Shown here piece by piece: positions 33,901 to 42,087 of a DNA stretch of 64,000 nt. Positions within the stretch are counted from its first letter, which is position 1, and each line of letters opens with the position of its first letter. The notes under the pieces are model-generated. The model saw only the letters and a program-made list of their open reading frames with translations. It ran no database searches and was not told where the DNA came from. The stretch comes from an uncultured Prevotella sp. (GTDB lineage Bacteria > Bacteroidota > Bacteroidia > Bacteroidales > Bacteroidaceae), in assembly GCA_902491375.1 (NCBI GenBank), contig CABUHE010000001.1:191357-255356 (forward strand), given 5' to 3'. The translations under genes and the position numbers were made by a program.

Positions 33901-35264
33901 CAGGCTTCGTTTATTTCGATGCGGTCAATGATGCCCTTGTTTACGAATATGGCCTTCATGTCCTGTCCGCCGATGTCGAGAATGAATGAGACATCTGGGT
34001 CAAGATAGTGGGCTGCCATGTAGTGGGCTATGGTTTCGACTATGCCTGAGTTCAACTGGAATGCTGCTTTGATAAGGTCTTCGCCGTAACCGGTAGAACA
34101 ACTGCCGACGACACGGAGGCTTACGCCACGCTCGTCGCACTGTTTTTTAAGCTGGTTGAGTCCGTACTCAACGGCCCCGATAGGATTTCCGTTGTTCGCG
34201 TTGTAGTATGAGTATATTATGTTGAGGTCCGTGTCGGTTACCACAATCTTCGTTGTGGTTGAGCCGGAGTCGATACCTATATAAACGTCTTTTGTCTTTT
34301 CTTCGGTGGTTGACGGCTTGCCGTCAGCCTTGATGCTTGGAATGTCATGACCGCTCATGCGCTTCAGCCATTCAGCATGTTCCTTTTCGTCTGTGAATAT
34401 TGGGCGCAACGCCTGACGGTGATTGGTCTCACAGATGTCAGATTTCTCAAGTTCATTGATTACTTCAGACAACTTACGAGGCTTGCTGCTGTCAGATTCG
34501 GCAAGGGCTGTGCCTATTGCAGGCAGCAGATTGCCGTTGTCGGGCAGGATGAAGTCGGCGTCTGTAAGTGAAAGATAGTTCTTGAACGCCGTGCGGAGAG
34601 CCGGCATGAACGTAAGCGGACCGCCACACACAAGCACGGGCGGCTCTATCTTGCAGCCGTGGGCAAGCGTTACGACAGTCTGTACGGCCACGGCGTGGAA
34701 TATGGACGCGGCTATGTCGGCACGGTTTGCGTTGCGTGCGATAAGATTCTGGATATCTGTTTTGCAGAACACTCCGCAGCGCGAGGCTATCGGGTATATC
34801 CTTGTAGAGCTTGAAGCAAGATGGTCAAGCTCGTCAACTCCTACGTTGAGCAGTATGGCCATCTGGTCGATAAACGCGCCGGTGCCGCCTGCGCAGTTGC
34901 CGTTCATTCTCAGATCGGTGGCCTGGCCATTGTTGAAGAACACCACTTTGGCGTCTTCTCCGCCTATGTCAATAAGTGTTGCCGTCTCAGGATAATGTTT
35001 CTGCACTGCCTTGGTGGCGGCGACTACTTCCTGGACGAATGGCAGACCGTATTTCTCAGAGAAGCCCATGCCTACTGAGCCGGTCATCTTTATGTCGGCC
35101 TCTACGTCTCCGCAGTGGCTTTTCAAATCGTTTAAGATGTTCAGTACCACGCTTTTTGCGTTTGCATTGTGGCGCTCGTAGCGTGAAAATAATATGTTCT
35201 CGTTACCGTCAATTACAACAACCTTTACCGTGGTTGAACCTATGTCAATACCTATTCTAATCAT
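30999..35264 (-). CDS. Giant 2-hydroxyacyl-CoA dehydratase activase-like protein (BadF/BadG ATPase pair plus DUF2229-type region)
   Basis: 1,421 residues. Two ASKHA ATPase domains stand in tandem: residues 1-265 (GIDIGSTTVKVVV; NCAGGTGAF with Cys124; SRCGVFCKTD with Cys163) and about 325-590 (YIGIDSGSTTTKIVV; EACSSGCGSF; TRCTVFMNSK). The 39-residue gap of the first cysteine pair equals that of the [4Fe-4S] ligands in the dehydratase activator HgdC. A Cys-rich hinge (HHCKGCDNQC) and a long DUF2229/HgdB-like region follow. Such proteins use ATP to inject a high-energy electron into a dehydratase. No separate dehydratase gene is in the window, so the true substrate is unknown. Confidence 0.9.
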   Translation of the reverse strand: MIRIGIDIGSTTVKVVVIDGNENILFSRYERHNANAKSVVLNILNDLKSHCGDVEADIKMTGSVGMGFSEKYGLPFVQEVVAATKAVQKHYPETATLIDIGGEDAKVVFFNNGQATDLRMNGNCAGGTGAFIDQMAILLNVGVDELDHLASSSTRIYPIASRCGVFCKTDIQNLIARNANRADIAASIFHAVAVQTVVTLAHGCKIEPPVLVCGGPLTFMPALRTAFKNYLSLTDADFILPDNGNLLPAIGTALAESDSSKPRKLSEVINELEKSDICETNHRQALRPIFTDEKEHAEWLKRMSGHDIPSIKADGKPSTTEEKTKDVYIGIDSGSTTTKIVVTDTDLNIIYSYYNANNGNPIGAVEYGLNQLKKQCDERGVSLRVVGSCSTGYGEDLIKAAFQLNSGIVETIAHYMAAHYLDPDVSFILDIGGQDMKAIFVNKGIIDRIEINEACSSGCGSFIETFAKSLGYTAHEFSEAACKSAAPCDLGTRCTVFMNSKVKQALREGAGINDIAAGLAYSVVKNCLYKVLKLRDVSQLGSHIVVQGGTMRNDAVVRALELLTGAEVTRCNMPELMGAYGCALYAKQHCQSQLTLDDMLAKAEYTQKEHHCKGCDNQCLVVRYRFDNGKEYYSGNRCERVFSNKGADKLENGLNAYTKKNSLLFDREGVKGSPRMTIGIPRCLNMYEDYPFWHTLFTECGIEVRLSSPSKFASYEHSACMVMSDNICFPAKLAHSHIQNLIDSHVDRIFMPFVVYERQSKEQNSYNCPIVTGYAEVIKSVQGGDVPIDSPTITFKDKHLLFKQCHEYLSSLGVTDRTIDRAFSRAVSAQDVYVKDIVSYNEHVYQTARERGALTILLAGRPYHTDMLIQHEVSDMLADMGLYVITDDIVRDKKVKTDDAHYLSQWAYPNRILEAAKWCAGQKGMEFVEMTSFGCGPDAFLTDEVRDMLSRHGKVLTLLKLDDINNIGSMKLRVRSLIESLKLAGNKDKKPAVEKEFKTTPTFDEACRGRKIIVPYFTPFISPLIPAILKVAGYDVDNLPLSDTESCDWGLKYANNEVCYPATLIVGDIIKAFESGKYDPDKTAVAMTQTGGQCRASSYLSLIKKALVDAGFSQVPVVAFTFGASIKNNQPGFHVNWMKVLPIALYAILYSDCIAKFYYASVVREKEPGQAARLRDLYLQAGESLIIEGRHNDLVSYLTMAATEFNRICDERVCPKVCVVGEIFLKFNPFAQKNVTDWLISQGVEIVPPLLLDFFMQSFVNKRVDEESHLCRRSAMSFIYGIMYKRIRKHIDRVNRAASTFRYFTPFNDIFKEAEEARKVITLSAQFGEGWLLPAEIMSCARQGVRSVISLQPFGCIANHIVSKGVEKKIKSYFPDMNILSLDFDSGVSDVNITNRLLLFVDNLKKEELAKQENNKKSDNA

Positions 35265-35295
35265 TCAGAATCTCCTTGATTCACTTTTTCCCGTG

Positions 35296-35303
35296 CAAAA
35301 TTA
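35296..35303 (-). promoter_or_regulatory. -7 element of the activase gene
   Basis: TAATTTTG on the minus strand, 31 nt upstream of the start at 35264. Confidence 0.5.
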
Positions 35304-35530
35304 CTAATTTACATTGTTTTAATATTATCTTTTTGTGTTTAAAAATATACAAATTTTCATATATTGCGACATAAAGTTCTTTTATGTTGTTGTTTTTCTT
35401 CTCTACACTTGCTGTTTATTGCTTGTGTAGTCTGTTCTCTCTGTGAAGATTACAGCATGTCGAATTCTCAAGCTTTTATGTTTTTTGTTTTATGTCTGAG
35501 GGCTTATTCTAACATTTTTTTGCATAATGA

Positions 35531-35573
35531 AAGAGCCTGCGTCTGATTGAAAGACAATCTGATGCAGGCTCTT
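35531..35573 (-). terminator. gpmI terminator hairpin
   Basis: A 19-bp stem (AAGAGCCTGC...ATTG at 35531-35549 against 35555-35573; one G-U, one mismatch) with a 5-nt loop. It lies 71 nt beyond the gpmI stop. The remaining 35304-35530 stretch is AT-rich with nothing further recognised. Confidence 0.7.
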
Positions 35574-35644
35574 ATGAGTTGTATTTTTGTTAGATGTAAA
35601 TCTGTTCAGACTTGCATCTTCCGGCTATCTGTGCGTGGCGGTTA

Positions 35645-37168
35645 TTAGATGTTGTCCTCGATAAGGTTCTCACCTGTCATGTCAGCAGGCTGCTTGAGTC
35701 CCATGATGTGGAGGATAGAAGGAGCAACGTCGGCAAGACGGCCGTTCTTTACAGTTGCGCTGTTGTTGTCAGTAACGTAGATGAACGGTACCGGGTTGAG
35801 TGAGTGAGCTGTGTTAGGTGTGCCGTCGGGGTTGATTGCGTTGTCGGCATTTCCGTGGTCAGCTATGATTATAGCCTCGTAGCCGTTAGCCTTGGCAGCC
35901 TCGATAACATCGTGAACACAGTGGTCAACAGCCCAGACAGCTTTTGCTATTGCGTGGTAAACGCCAGTATGGCCTACCATATCGCCGTTGGCGAAGTTTA
36001 CTACGATGAAGTCATACTCTTGTGTGTTGATTGCACCGACAAGCTTGTCCTTAACCTCATAAGCGCTCATCTCAGGCTTCAGGTCGTATGTTGCAACTTT
36101 AGGTGACGGAACGAGGATGCGGTCTTCATTCTCGAACGGAGCCTCGCGACCGCCGTTGAAGAAGAATGTTACGTGTGCATACTTCTCAGTCTCGGCTGTA
36201 TGAAGCTGTTTCTTGCCCTGCTTGCTGAGGTATTCGCCGAGCGTATCCTGTACGTTCTCTTTCGGGAAGAGGATGTGTACGCCCTTGAATGATGCATCGT
36301 AAGGAGTCATGCAGTAATACTGAAGGTCCTTGATAGTGTGCATTCCCTCTTCAGGCATATCCTGTTGAGTGAGCACCTGGGTAAGCTCTTTGGCACGGTC
36401 GTTGCGGAAGTTGATGAAGATAACAACGTCGCCTTCCTGTATTGTTCCGTCAACTGTTGAGTTGTTGATAGCCTTGATGAACTCGTCAGTTACGCCTTCC
36501 TCGTAGCTCTCTTCCATAGCCTTTACCATGTTGTCAGCCTGTTTGCCCTTGCCTTCTACCAGCAGGTCGTATGCTTCCTTAACGCGGTTCCAGCGTTTGT
36601 CGCGGTCCATAGCGTAGAAACGGCCTATAATGCTTGCGATGTGAGCGTCGTTCTTTGCGCAGACATCTTCAAGCTCCTTGATGAAACCGACTCCGCTCTT
36701 CGGGTCAGTGTCACGTCCGTCCATGAAGCAGTGAACGTATGTATTCTTGAGTCCGTATTCTTTAGAAATCTCGATGAGCTTGAACAGATGGTCGAGTGAT
36801 GAGTGTACACCGCCTGTACTTGTCAGACCCATGAGGTGTAATTTCTTGCCTGTCTTCTGTGCGTAGCTGTATGCGCTGACAATTTCAGGGTTCTTGAGAA
36901 TTGAACCGTCCTTGCATGCGCGGTTGATTTTAACCAAATCCTGATAAACTATTCGTCCGGCGCCGATGTTCAGGTGACCTACTTCTGAGTTACCCATCTG
37001 TCCGTCAGGCAGACCTACGTCTTCGCCTGAAGCCTGGAGCTGTGAGTGAGGACTTACAGCGTTGAGATAATCAAGATAAGTAGTAGGCGTATTGTAGATT
37101 ACGTCGCCTTCACCGTGTTTTCCGATACCCCATCCGTCGAGTATCATCAATAATGCTTTCTTTGCCAT
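35645..37168 (-). CDS. gpmI: 2,3-bisphosphoglycerate-independent phosphoglycerate mutase
   Basis: 507 residues, full length. Glycolytic enzyme interconverting 3- and 2-phosphoglycerate without cofactor. The alkaline-phosphatase-like domain begins [12 protein letters not shown] (metal Asp); the phosphoserine nucleophile is in [17 protein letters not shown]; the inserted transferase domain has [14 protein letters not shown] and [14 protein letters not shown]-terminal manganese ligands lie in [12 protein letters not shown] and IIADHGNAD. Single-gene unit. Confidence 0.97.
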   Translation of the reverse strand: MAKKALLMILDGWGIGKHGEGDVIYNTPTTYLDYLNAVSPHSQLQASGEDVGLPDGQMGNSEVGHLNIGAGRIVYQDLVKINRACKDGSILKNPEIVSAYSYAQKTGKKLHLMGLTSTGGVHSSLDHLFKLIEISKEYGLKNTYVHCFMDGRDTDPKSGVGFIKELEDVCAKNDAHIASIIGRFYAMDRDKRWNRVKEAYDLLVEGKGKQADNMVKAMEESYEEGVTDEFIKAINNSTVDGTIQEGDVVIFINFRNDRAKELTQVLTQQDMPEEGMHTIKDLQYYCMTPYDASFKGVHILFPKENVQDTLGEYLSKQGKKQLHTAETEKYAHVTFFFNGGREAPFENEDRILVPSPKVATYDLKPEMSAYEVKDKLVGAINTQEYDFIVVNFANGDMVGHTGVYHAIAKAVWAVDHCVHDVIEAAKANGYEAIIIADHGNADNAINPDGTPNTAHSLNPVPFIYVTDNNSATVKNGRLADVAPSILHIMGLKQPADMTGENLIEDNI

Positions 37169-37193
37169 AATCTTTTAATCTAATAAACTGGTG

Positions 37194-37224
37194 CAAAGTT
37201 AATGCAAGTCGGGCGAAGTGCAAA
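37194..37224 (-). promoter_or_regulatory. gpmI promoter
   Basis: Minus strand: TTTG (37221-37224), 19-bp spacer, TAACTTTG (37194-37201), 26 nt before the start codon. Confidence 0.75.
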
Positions 37225-37384
37225 ATAAATGTGAGAGAAACGAACATTATTTTCATATACAGAACTCTGTTTAACTTATTCAAAGTTACAGTATGTATGA
37301 CTAACTGCAAAGTGGATATTACAGTTTGATATATTTATCTGCTCGTTCAACTTTCTTTAAATTGGCTCCTTGTTATAGTGAAAA

Positions 37385-37496
37385 GCAAGAGAGTATCTTT
37401 CGTGTTGTGAAAGGTGCCTTTTCATGATGTAAAAGGTACTCTTTCATGATGTAAAAGATGCCCTGTTGCAAGTTGTTGGTTTTAAGGATGTTTATA
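37385..37496 (+). repeat. 22-bp unit repeat array E with tail
   Basis: Four contiguous units start at 37385, 37407, 37429 and 37451; the tail (37473-37496, TTGGTTTTAAGGATGTT) follows with no gap. Both flanking genes run leftward, yet the array keeps the same + orientation as the others. Confidence 0.8.
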
Positions 37497-37624
37497 TGCT
37501 TATTCTCTCTTGGTTGTTTGCAGTTCAGATTTTGGTGAATAAACTGTTATGTGCATTATGTGATACTTGTCCCGTTCATCTCGTCAAGTCTGCTTTGCCG
37601 GTTGAAGTCTTGTTTACATCGCAC

Positions 37625-37660
37625 AAAAAATCCCGGCCTATTTGCAGGTCGGGATTTTTT
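37625..37660. terminator. Bidirectional terminator after the SusCD operon
   Basis: AAAAAATCCCGGCCT pairs with AGGTCGGGATTTTTT around TATTTGC-like loop bases; A-tract and T-tract give a terminator on both strands. It lies 62 nt past the stop of the last operon gene. Confidence 0.87.
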
Positions 37661-37721
37661 ATTTTTTACTGTTGTTGCTTCTCGTTTACGTCAACAGCAG
37701 TTTTTAGTCTTTTCTAAAAGA

Positions 37722-39440
37722 TTACTTGTTCATGAACTTCTTGCCGTTCTGGATAAGTATGCCCTTAGCATCCTTAGAAACGCGCTGTCCGCTGATGTTG
37801 TAAACAGGAGCGTTAGGATCAGCCTTAACAGTGTTGTTTACAACGTTCTCGATGCCTGTTGAAGGAACATCGCTCAGCTGTGCAGTACCCTGGAGAACGA
37901 TGATGCGGTTCTCTGATTCAACACCGCGGCCTATTACTTTAAGAACTGCCCAACGGCCTTTACCTGCTTCAATCGGAGTAGCTGTGAAGTTCAGGAAGTT
38001 GATACCATTGCCTGAATCCTGCCACATTGATGCGTCGCATGTCGGGTTTGTATCGAGCCAGTCGCTCTCATCGTTAGTGTTCTCAACCTCAACTGTATAT
38101 CCTCCTTCTTCCCAAGGAGTTGCAGTTGAAACGTATAGGCTGAGGTCTGCCTGGTTCTCGAGGTAGCTGTCCGCACCGTCTTCTGAAATACGCAGAACGT
38201 TTGAGTTCTCGAATGTTTGAGTGTCGCCGCTTGTCTGGTCTTTGTAAGTCAGTTCTGTCTGTACGTATACATTATCTGTCAGTGATGTGAATGTTACAGG
38301 AACAGAGAGAACGCCTGAATACTGTACTTCGTATGTTGTACCGTCTTCACGCTTAGTAAGAAGAGTTGCGCTTTCTACATCCAGCGGACCTGTTACTTCA
38401 ACACCGTCAGACTGGAAGCCGAACAGACCAAGATCAACACCTTCCTGGTCAAAGCCTGTTACCATAACTGTGAAGCCCTCATCGATTACGAACGGCTCTG
38501 TCATTTCACCCCAGATTGGGTCAACAGTCTTCTTCTGGAAAATCAAAGACCAAAGTGTCGGTGTACCGAATGGGTCGAGGTAGTCAGTGTTATTCTTGTT
38601 GAGAAGATCTGTTTGGGTTGCAGTAAGTGTTGCTATTTCTTTGCCACTGTCGCCGATAATCTTCATTGTAAGAGTCTTGTCTCCAAGAGGATTTGCATTT
38701 CCGTTTGCTGAGAGTGCAGGGATATATACGTTCTCAACATACAATGGAGACATTGGCTTAGTGAAGTGCTGAGCGAAGCCCATAGAAGGATATGAAACTT
38801 CAACTGTATCACCGTCAACAACGTCTGTTACGCCTGCGTTACCAGTTCCGAAAAGGTACTGAGTACTCATGAATCCACTGTAACCGTAAATCTGACGGCC
38901 GATGTGTGGATCAGAGTATGTCAGAGGAGCAAGACGGTCAACAGAAATGATACCGCTCTGGTTATACGAGTTAGGCAGTGTGTATGAGTCAGCACCGTTA
39001 AGTACTGGAGCTGCATAGCTGCTCATGCCCTCTGATGTGTTGATAGGCATACCGAACCATACGAAGTTGTTGCTCTCGTCTACGAGTCCATAATCACTTG
39101 CATTGTTTCCATTCCATGTCCATGCTGCAGAGAATGGGTCGGAGTTCATGTTTGTGAATACACCGTAAGACAATCCTGTAACGTTAACCAATGTTGCCTG
39201 ATAGCCCATGTCTTCCTGCGTGTATCCATAATACAATGCACCTGCTGGCACTGTATAATAGTTGCCGTTGTACATAGACTTCATAGGCATGCTGCCTGGT
39301 TTTGCAGCTGTCATAGCCTTACTTACCGGCATTGGAGCTTTTACTGCTTCAAGACTAACTGTCTTAACGCCAGTTTGAGTCTGGGCAAAGCTCATGGCTG
39401 ATGCCATGAGGACTGTCATTGTAAATAATGCTCTTTTCAT
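37722..39440 (-). CDS. Secreted protein with Prevotella-type T9SS-like C-terminal tail
   Basis: 572 residues. A signal peptide (MKRALFTMTVLMASAMSFAQ) is followed by a beta-rich region I do not recognise and a C-terminal segment, PVYNISGQRVSKDAKGILI plus QNGKKFMNK, typical of the last residues of many Prevotella exported proteins and similar to type IX secretion sorting tails (GQRV...G-Y/I-I--GKK). It is the last gene of the SusC/SusD operon, 14 nt after the DUF4302 gene, so it is probably a surface or secreted binding protein for the same substrate. Function unknown. Confidence 0.75.
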   Translation of the reverse strand: MKRALFTMTVLMASAMSFAQTQTGVKTVSLEAVKAPMPVSKAMTAAKPGSMPMKSMYNGNYYTVPAGALYYGYTQEDMGYQATLVNVTGLSYGVFTNMNSDPFSAAWTWNGNNASDYGLVDESNNFVWFGMPINTSEGMSSYAAPVLNGADSYTLPNSYNQSGIISVDRLAPLTYSDPHIGRQIYGYSGFMSTQYLFGTGNAGVTDVVDGDTVEVSYPSMGFAQHFTKPMSPLYVENVYIPALSANGNANPLGDKTLTMKIIGDSGKEIATLTATQTDLLNKNNTDYLDPFGTPTLWSLIFQKKTVDPIWGEMTEPFVIDEGFTVMVTGFDQEGVDLGLFGFQSDGVEVTGPLDVESATLLTKREDGTTYEVQYSGVLSVPVTFTSLTDNVYVQTELTYKDQTSGDTQTFENSNVLRISEDGADSYLENQADLSLYVSTATPWEEGGYTVEVENTNDESDWLDTNPTCDASMWQDSGNGINFLNFTATPIEAGKGRWAVLKVIGRGVESENRIIVLQGTAQLSDVPSTGIENVVNNTVKADPNAPVYNISGQRVSKDAKGILIQNGKKFMNK

Positions 39441-39454
39441 AATTTAAAATTTTA

Positions 39455-40795
39455 TTAGTTAATTGTAAGGTTTAATTCTGTACCGTTAGCACCTGTCAGT
39501 TTTATTGTTGACATATTGAATCTTGTTGTGGTTGCTTCAACAGAGTATTCTGTTTCAAACAAATCGAGCAAGTCTTTTATTTGTGTAAGTCTCTCGATCA
39601 TTGTATTAGCCTCGCTGTCGGCACCATTTTGGTAAGCAAAAGTATATCCGTTTTCTGTAGGTGTCAGTGTGAATATATACTTATATTCCTTTGTCTGTTT
39701 ATTTACAGTACAGTTTATGTCGCATATATACTGACCATTTTCATATTTAAATGACAGATTGTTGAATGTACCTTTCGCTGCTGTTAGAGCAGATCTAAGT
39801 GCTTCATACTTCTCTTTAATGTTAGCTGACATTTCTGCATTACGTGTTAATGTCCATGCTCTAGAGTCATCTGTCATTGCTGATATGAAGAAGTTAGATG
39901 GAATGTCTCCTTCGATAGTGAATGATGGATTTTCCACACTTACGAATTTGTGATTATTTACATCGTATTCAAATTCTTGAACTTCTGTACCATCTGATGC
40001 AGTCATAGTATCACGGAAGCGAAGGTAGAATTTGCCATTTCGTTTTGTTACGAGGTATGGGTGGTAGCTCTCATCACTTATCGGGTTTCCATTATAAGGA
40101 TAGATGTTGCAGATACCAGTATTTGCATTAGCCATCTTCATTATGCTGTCGCCTAATGTGAGCATGCAGACGTTTGGTGCGCTTGCTGAGAATATCGAGT
40201 CGTTGAAGTTATCGATATCATTGAAGTATGACTGGAAGTCAGTTCCTTCGTCGAGGCGTGTAAGTCTTACGTATGTTCCACGTTTCTTACCTTTCAGTGT
40301 AATGAACTCTCCGTTCTCAGGAACATCAATCATAACAAATTCATAATCGCCTTCCAGACCGACACCTGTTTCGTCATTATCAGAAGTGCTTGGCAGATCC
40401 TCTGGTGATGAGAATACGTGCAGACAGTTGTTGTAAGTATCAAATGTAAGCACAGGACCGTTGTCTGTAATCACTTCCCAAGATGAAGTATCCTCCATAT
40501 ATTGGTTCGCAGGAGTGCAGAACTGGTTTTTCATTCCGACTGTTACCGAAAGGTTAGGCATAAACTTGGTAAGAAGCAGGTAGCCTGAACCCTTTGGTGC
40601 TGTCAATTCTGTTGTCGGGTAGTATTCCATCGCCCAGCCGCCAGTTGCTGCAGAGAGACGCTTCGTATAAGTCTCAGCTGCTTCATCCAGTCTCACTGTT
40701 GCTGATGCGCTGAAGATGTCGTCTTCCTCACTTACGCAGCCAGTGAATGATAGGGCTGTTGCAACACAAAGTGAAGCTAATATTATTTTTTTCAT
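39455..40795 (-). CDS. DUF4302 family lipoprotein
   Basis: 446 residues with lipobox SFTGC (lipid Cys20). The N-terminal region (RLDEAAETYTKRLSAATGGWAMEYYPTTELTAPKGSGYLLLTKF) matches the DUF4302 family, which in Bacteroidetes is found next to SusC/SusD pairs with an HExxH lipoprotein. Probably a surface-exposed lipoprotein that helps bind or present the substrate; no enzyme motif is visible. Confidence 0.8.
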   Translation of the reverse strand: MKKIILASLCVATALSFTGCVSEEDDIFSASATVRLDEAAETYTKRLSAATGGWAMEYYPTTELTAPKGSGYLLLTKFMPNLSVTVGMKNQFCTPANQYMEDTSSWEVITDNGPVLTFDTYNNCLHVFSSPEDLPSTSDNDETGVGLEGDYEFVMIDVPENGEFITLKGKKRGTYVRLTRLDEGTDFQSYFNDIDNFNDSIFSASAPNVCMLTLGDSIMKMANANTGICNIYPYNGNPISDESYHPYLVTKRNGKFYLRFRDTMTASDGTEVQEFEYDVNNHKFVSVENPSFTIEGDIPSNFFISAMTDDSRAWTLTRNAEMSANIKEKYEALRSALTAAKGTFNNLSFKYENGQYICDINCTVNKQTKEYKYIFTLTPTENGYTFAYQNGADSEANTMIERLTQIKDLLDLFETEYSVEATTTRFNMSTIKLTGANGTELNLTIN

Positions 40796-40834
40796 AATTT
40801 GTCTGTCTCTTTTTTGTTATAACGCTTAATTATA

Positions 40835-42070
40835 TCACTGTAGTGCCTTGAACTTGTCAACTTGCTCAAGTAGTACATCCATTAGTGTTCTAGACGGGTC
40901 TGATTCCGAAGGAGCTGTAAGTTTGTTTACAAGGTGACCGTTCTGAATTACGAAGTTTCCTTCATTGTCAGTAACCCATTCACGCTTTTGTACTTCTTTA
41001 CGTAGTTTGTCAAGGTCTACGTTGAAGTTGTCTTTCAGCCATGTACGGACTAAATCCAACTTCTGCAAAATAGCGTCCTTACCGTTTATTCCGTCTTGCT
41101 CAAGATAAATTATCTTTCCATTCTCATCGAGCAAGGGGGTGTCGTTAGCATCACGTGAGATGACTTTGCGGACTACGTTGTAACCTGTAACTGCTCCTGA
41201 AGAACTTTTTGTTCCATCGCTTACGTAGTATCCTACTGAGTCACGGTTTGCTCCGAGAGCTATACATCTTTCGTAGTAATCTGCGTCAATCTCTTTTTCT
41301 TCCCAGTCATAAGTTGCTGTATTAAGCATATTTGTCCAGGTAATAGTGTCTTTAACTACGTAGTTTGCAAGAACCTCAACCCAGTCCTCACGTGCTTGTG
41401 ATTGTGCGTATGGCGAAACGAAACCTTGTGCCAGAGCGATTGAGTCTTGTGTTTCCTGCCAGTTAACGGCATTATAAAGACCTTGAGAAATCAGTGAGAA
41501 TGATGTCGGGTAAGTGTAATTTTGTGCCAGAATGTGGCCGAACTCATGGTGCATCGTTTTGAAGAAGTTCTCGTTGAGAAGATCTATGTTGTTGATGTTG
41601 AGATCGTTTGCTCCGTAAAGAGTAATTTTCAAACCACCTTCAGCCTCACCTAAGGTCTCTGTTCCTGATACCGGGTTGTATGATTTAGAACCTATTACGT
41701 GAATTATACGCGGGCTGTAGATCTTCAGAAATTCAGCGCCTGCACATGTGTCGTATACATCATACCATAAGTATTTTGCTAATACTGCGAGTTGTTTGCT
41801 CTTCTCGTATGATGCTGGGACAAGGTTCTTCTGCATATCTGAACCGATATCTTCCATCTTGTAGACGTAACGCAAGTTATATGGGTTGCGGAAGTTTTCT
41901 ATGCAGAATGAGTCCAGTGGAAATGTTATTGAAGTCTTGTCGAGATAATGTTCTGTCGTGTCAAAGATTGACGGACCGAAATCATCATCTGAGCAAGATG
42001 TTGTAACGCCAAGGGTAAGCAGCGCAGCAGCTGCTATTGTGAAAAATCTATTCTTCAGTTTCATTTTCAT
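40835..42070 (-). CDS. Zinc metallopeptidase lipoprotein associated with SusC/SusD (HExxH)
   Basis: 411 residues with lipobox TTSC (lipid Cys26). The zinc signature HHEFGHILAQNY has HEFGH at 175-179, in a region that includes DLLNENFFKTMHHEFGH. This fits the 'substrate import-associated zinc metallohydrolase lipoprotein' group of Bacteroidetes. It should sit at the cell surface and cleave a protein or peptide substrate before import by the SusCD pair. Its presence, with no glycosidase in the operon, points to peptide or glycopeptide use. Confidence 0.85.
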   Translation of the reverse strand: MKMKLKNRFFTIAAAALLTLGVTTSCSDDDFGPSIFDTTEHYLDKTSITFPLDSFCIENFRNPYNLRYVYKMEDIGSDMQKNLVPASYEKSKQLAVLAKYLWYDVYDTCAGAEFLKIYSPRIIHVIGSKSYNPVSGTETLGEAEGGLKITLYGANDLNINNIDLLNENFFKTMHHEFGHILAQNYTYPTSFSLISQGLYNAVNWQETQDSIALAQGFVSPYAQSQAREDWVEVLANYVVKDTITWTNMLNTATYDWEEKEIDADYYERCIALGANRDSVGYYVSDGTKSSSGAVTGYNVVRKVISRDANDTPLLDENGKIIYLEQDGINGKDAILQKLDLVRTWLKDNFNVDLDKLRKEVQKREWVTDNEGNFVIQNGHLVNKLTAPSESDPSRTLMDVLLEQVDKFKALQ

Positions 42071-42087
42071 TTCTCCTTTCCGTTAAT

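Noticed and set aside
35531..35573. Member of the 22-bp repeat family
   Set aside because: It starts with a similar GAAAGAGCC motif but is a simple 19-bp hairpin, best read as the gpmI terminator.
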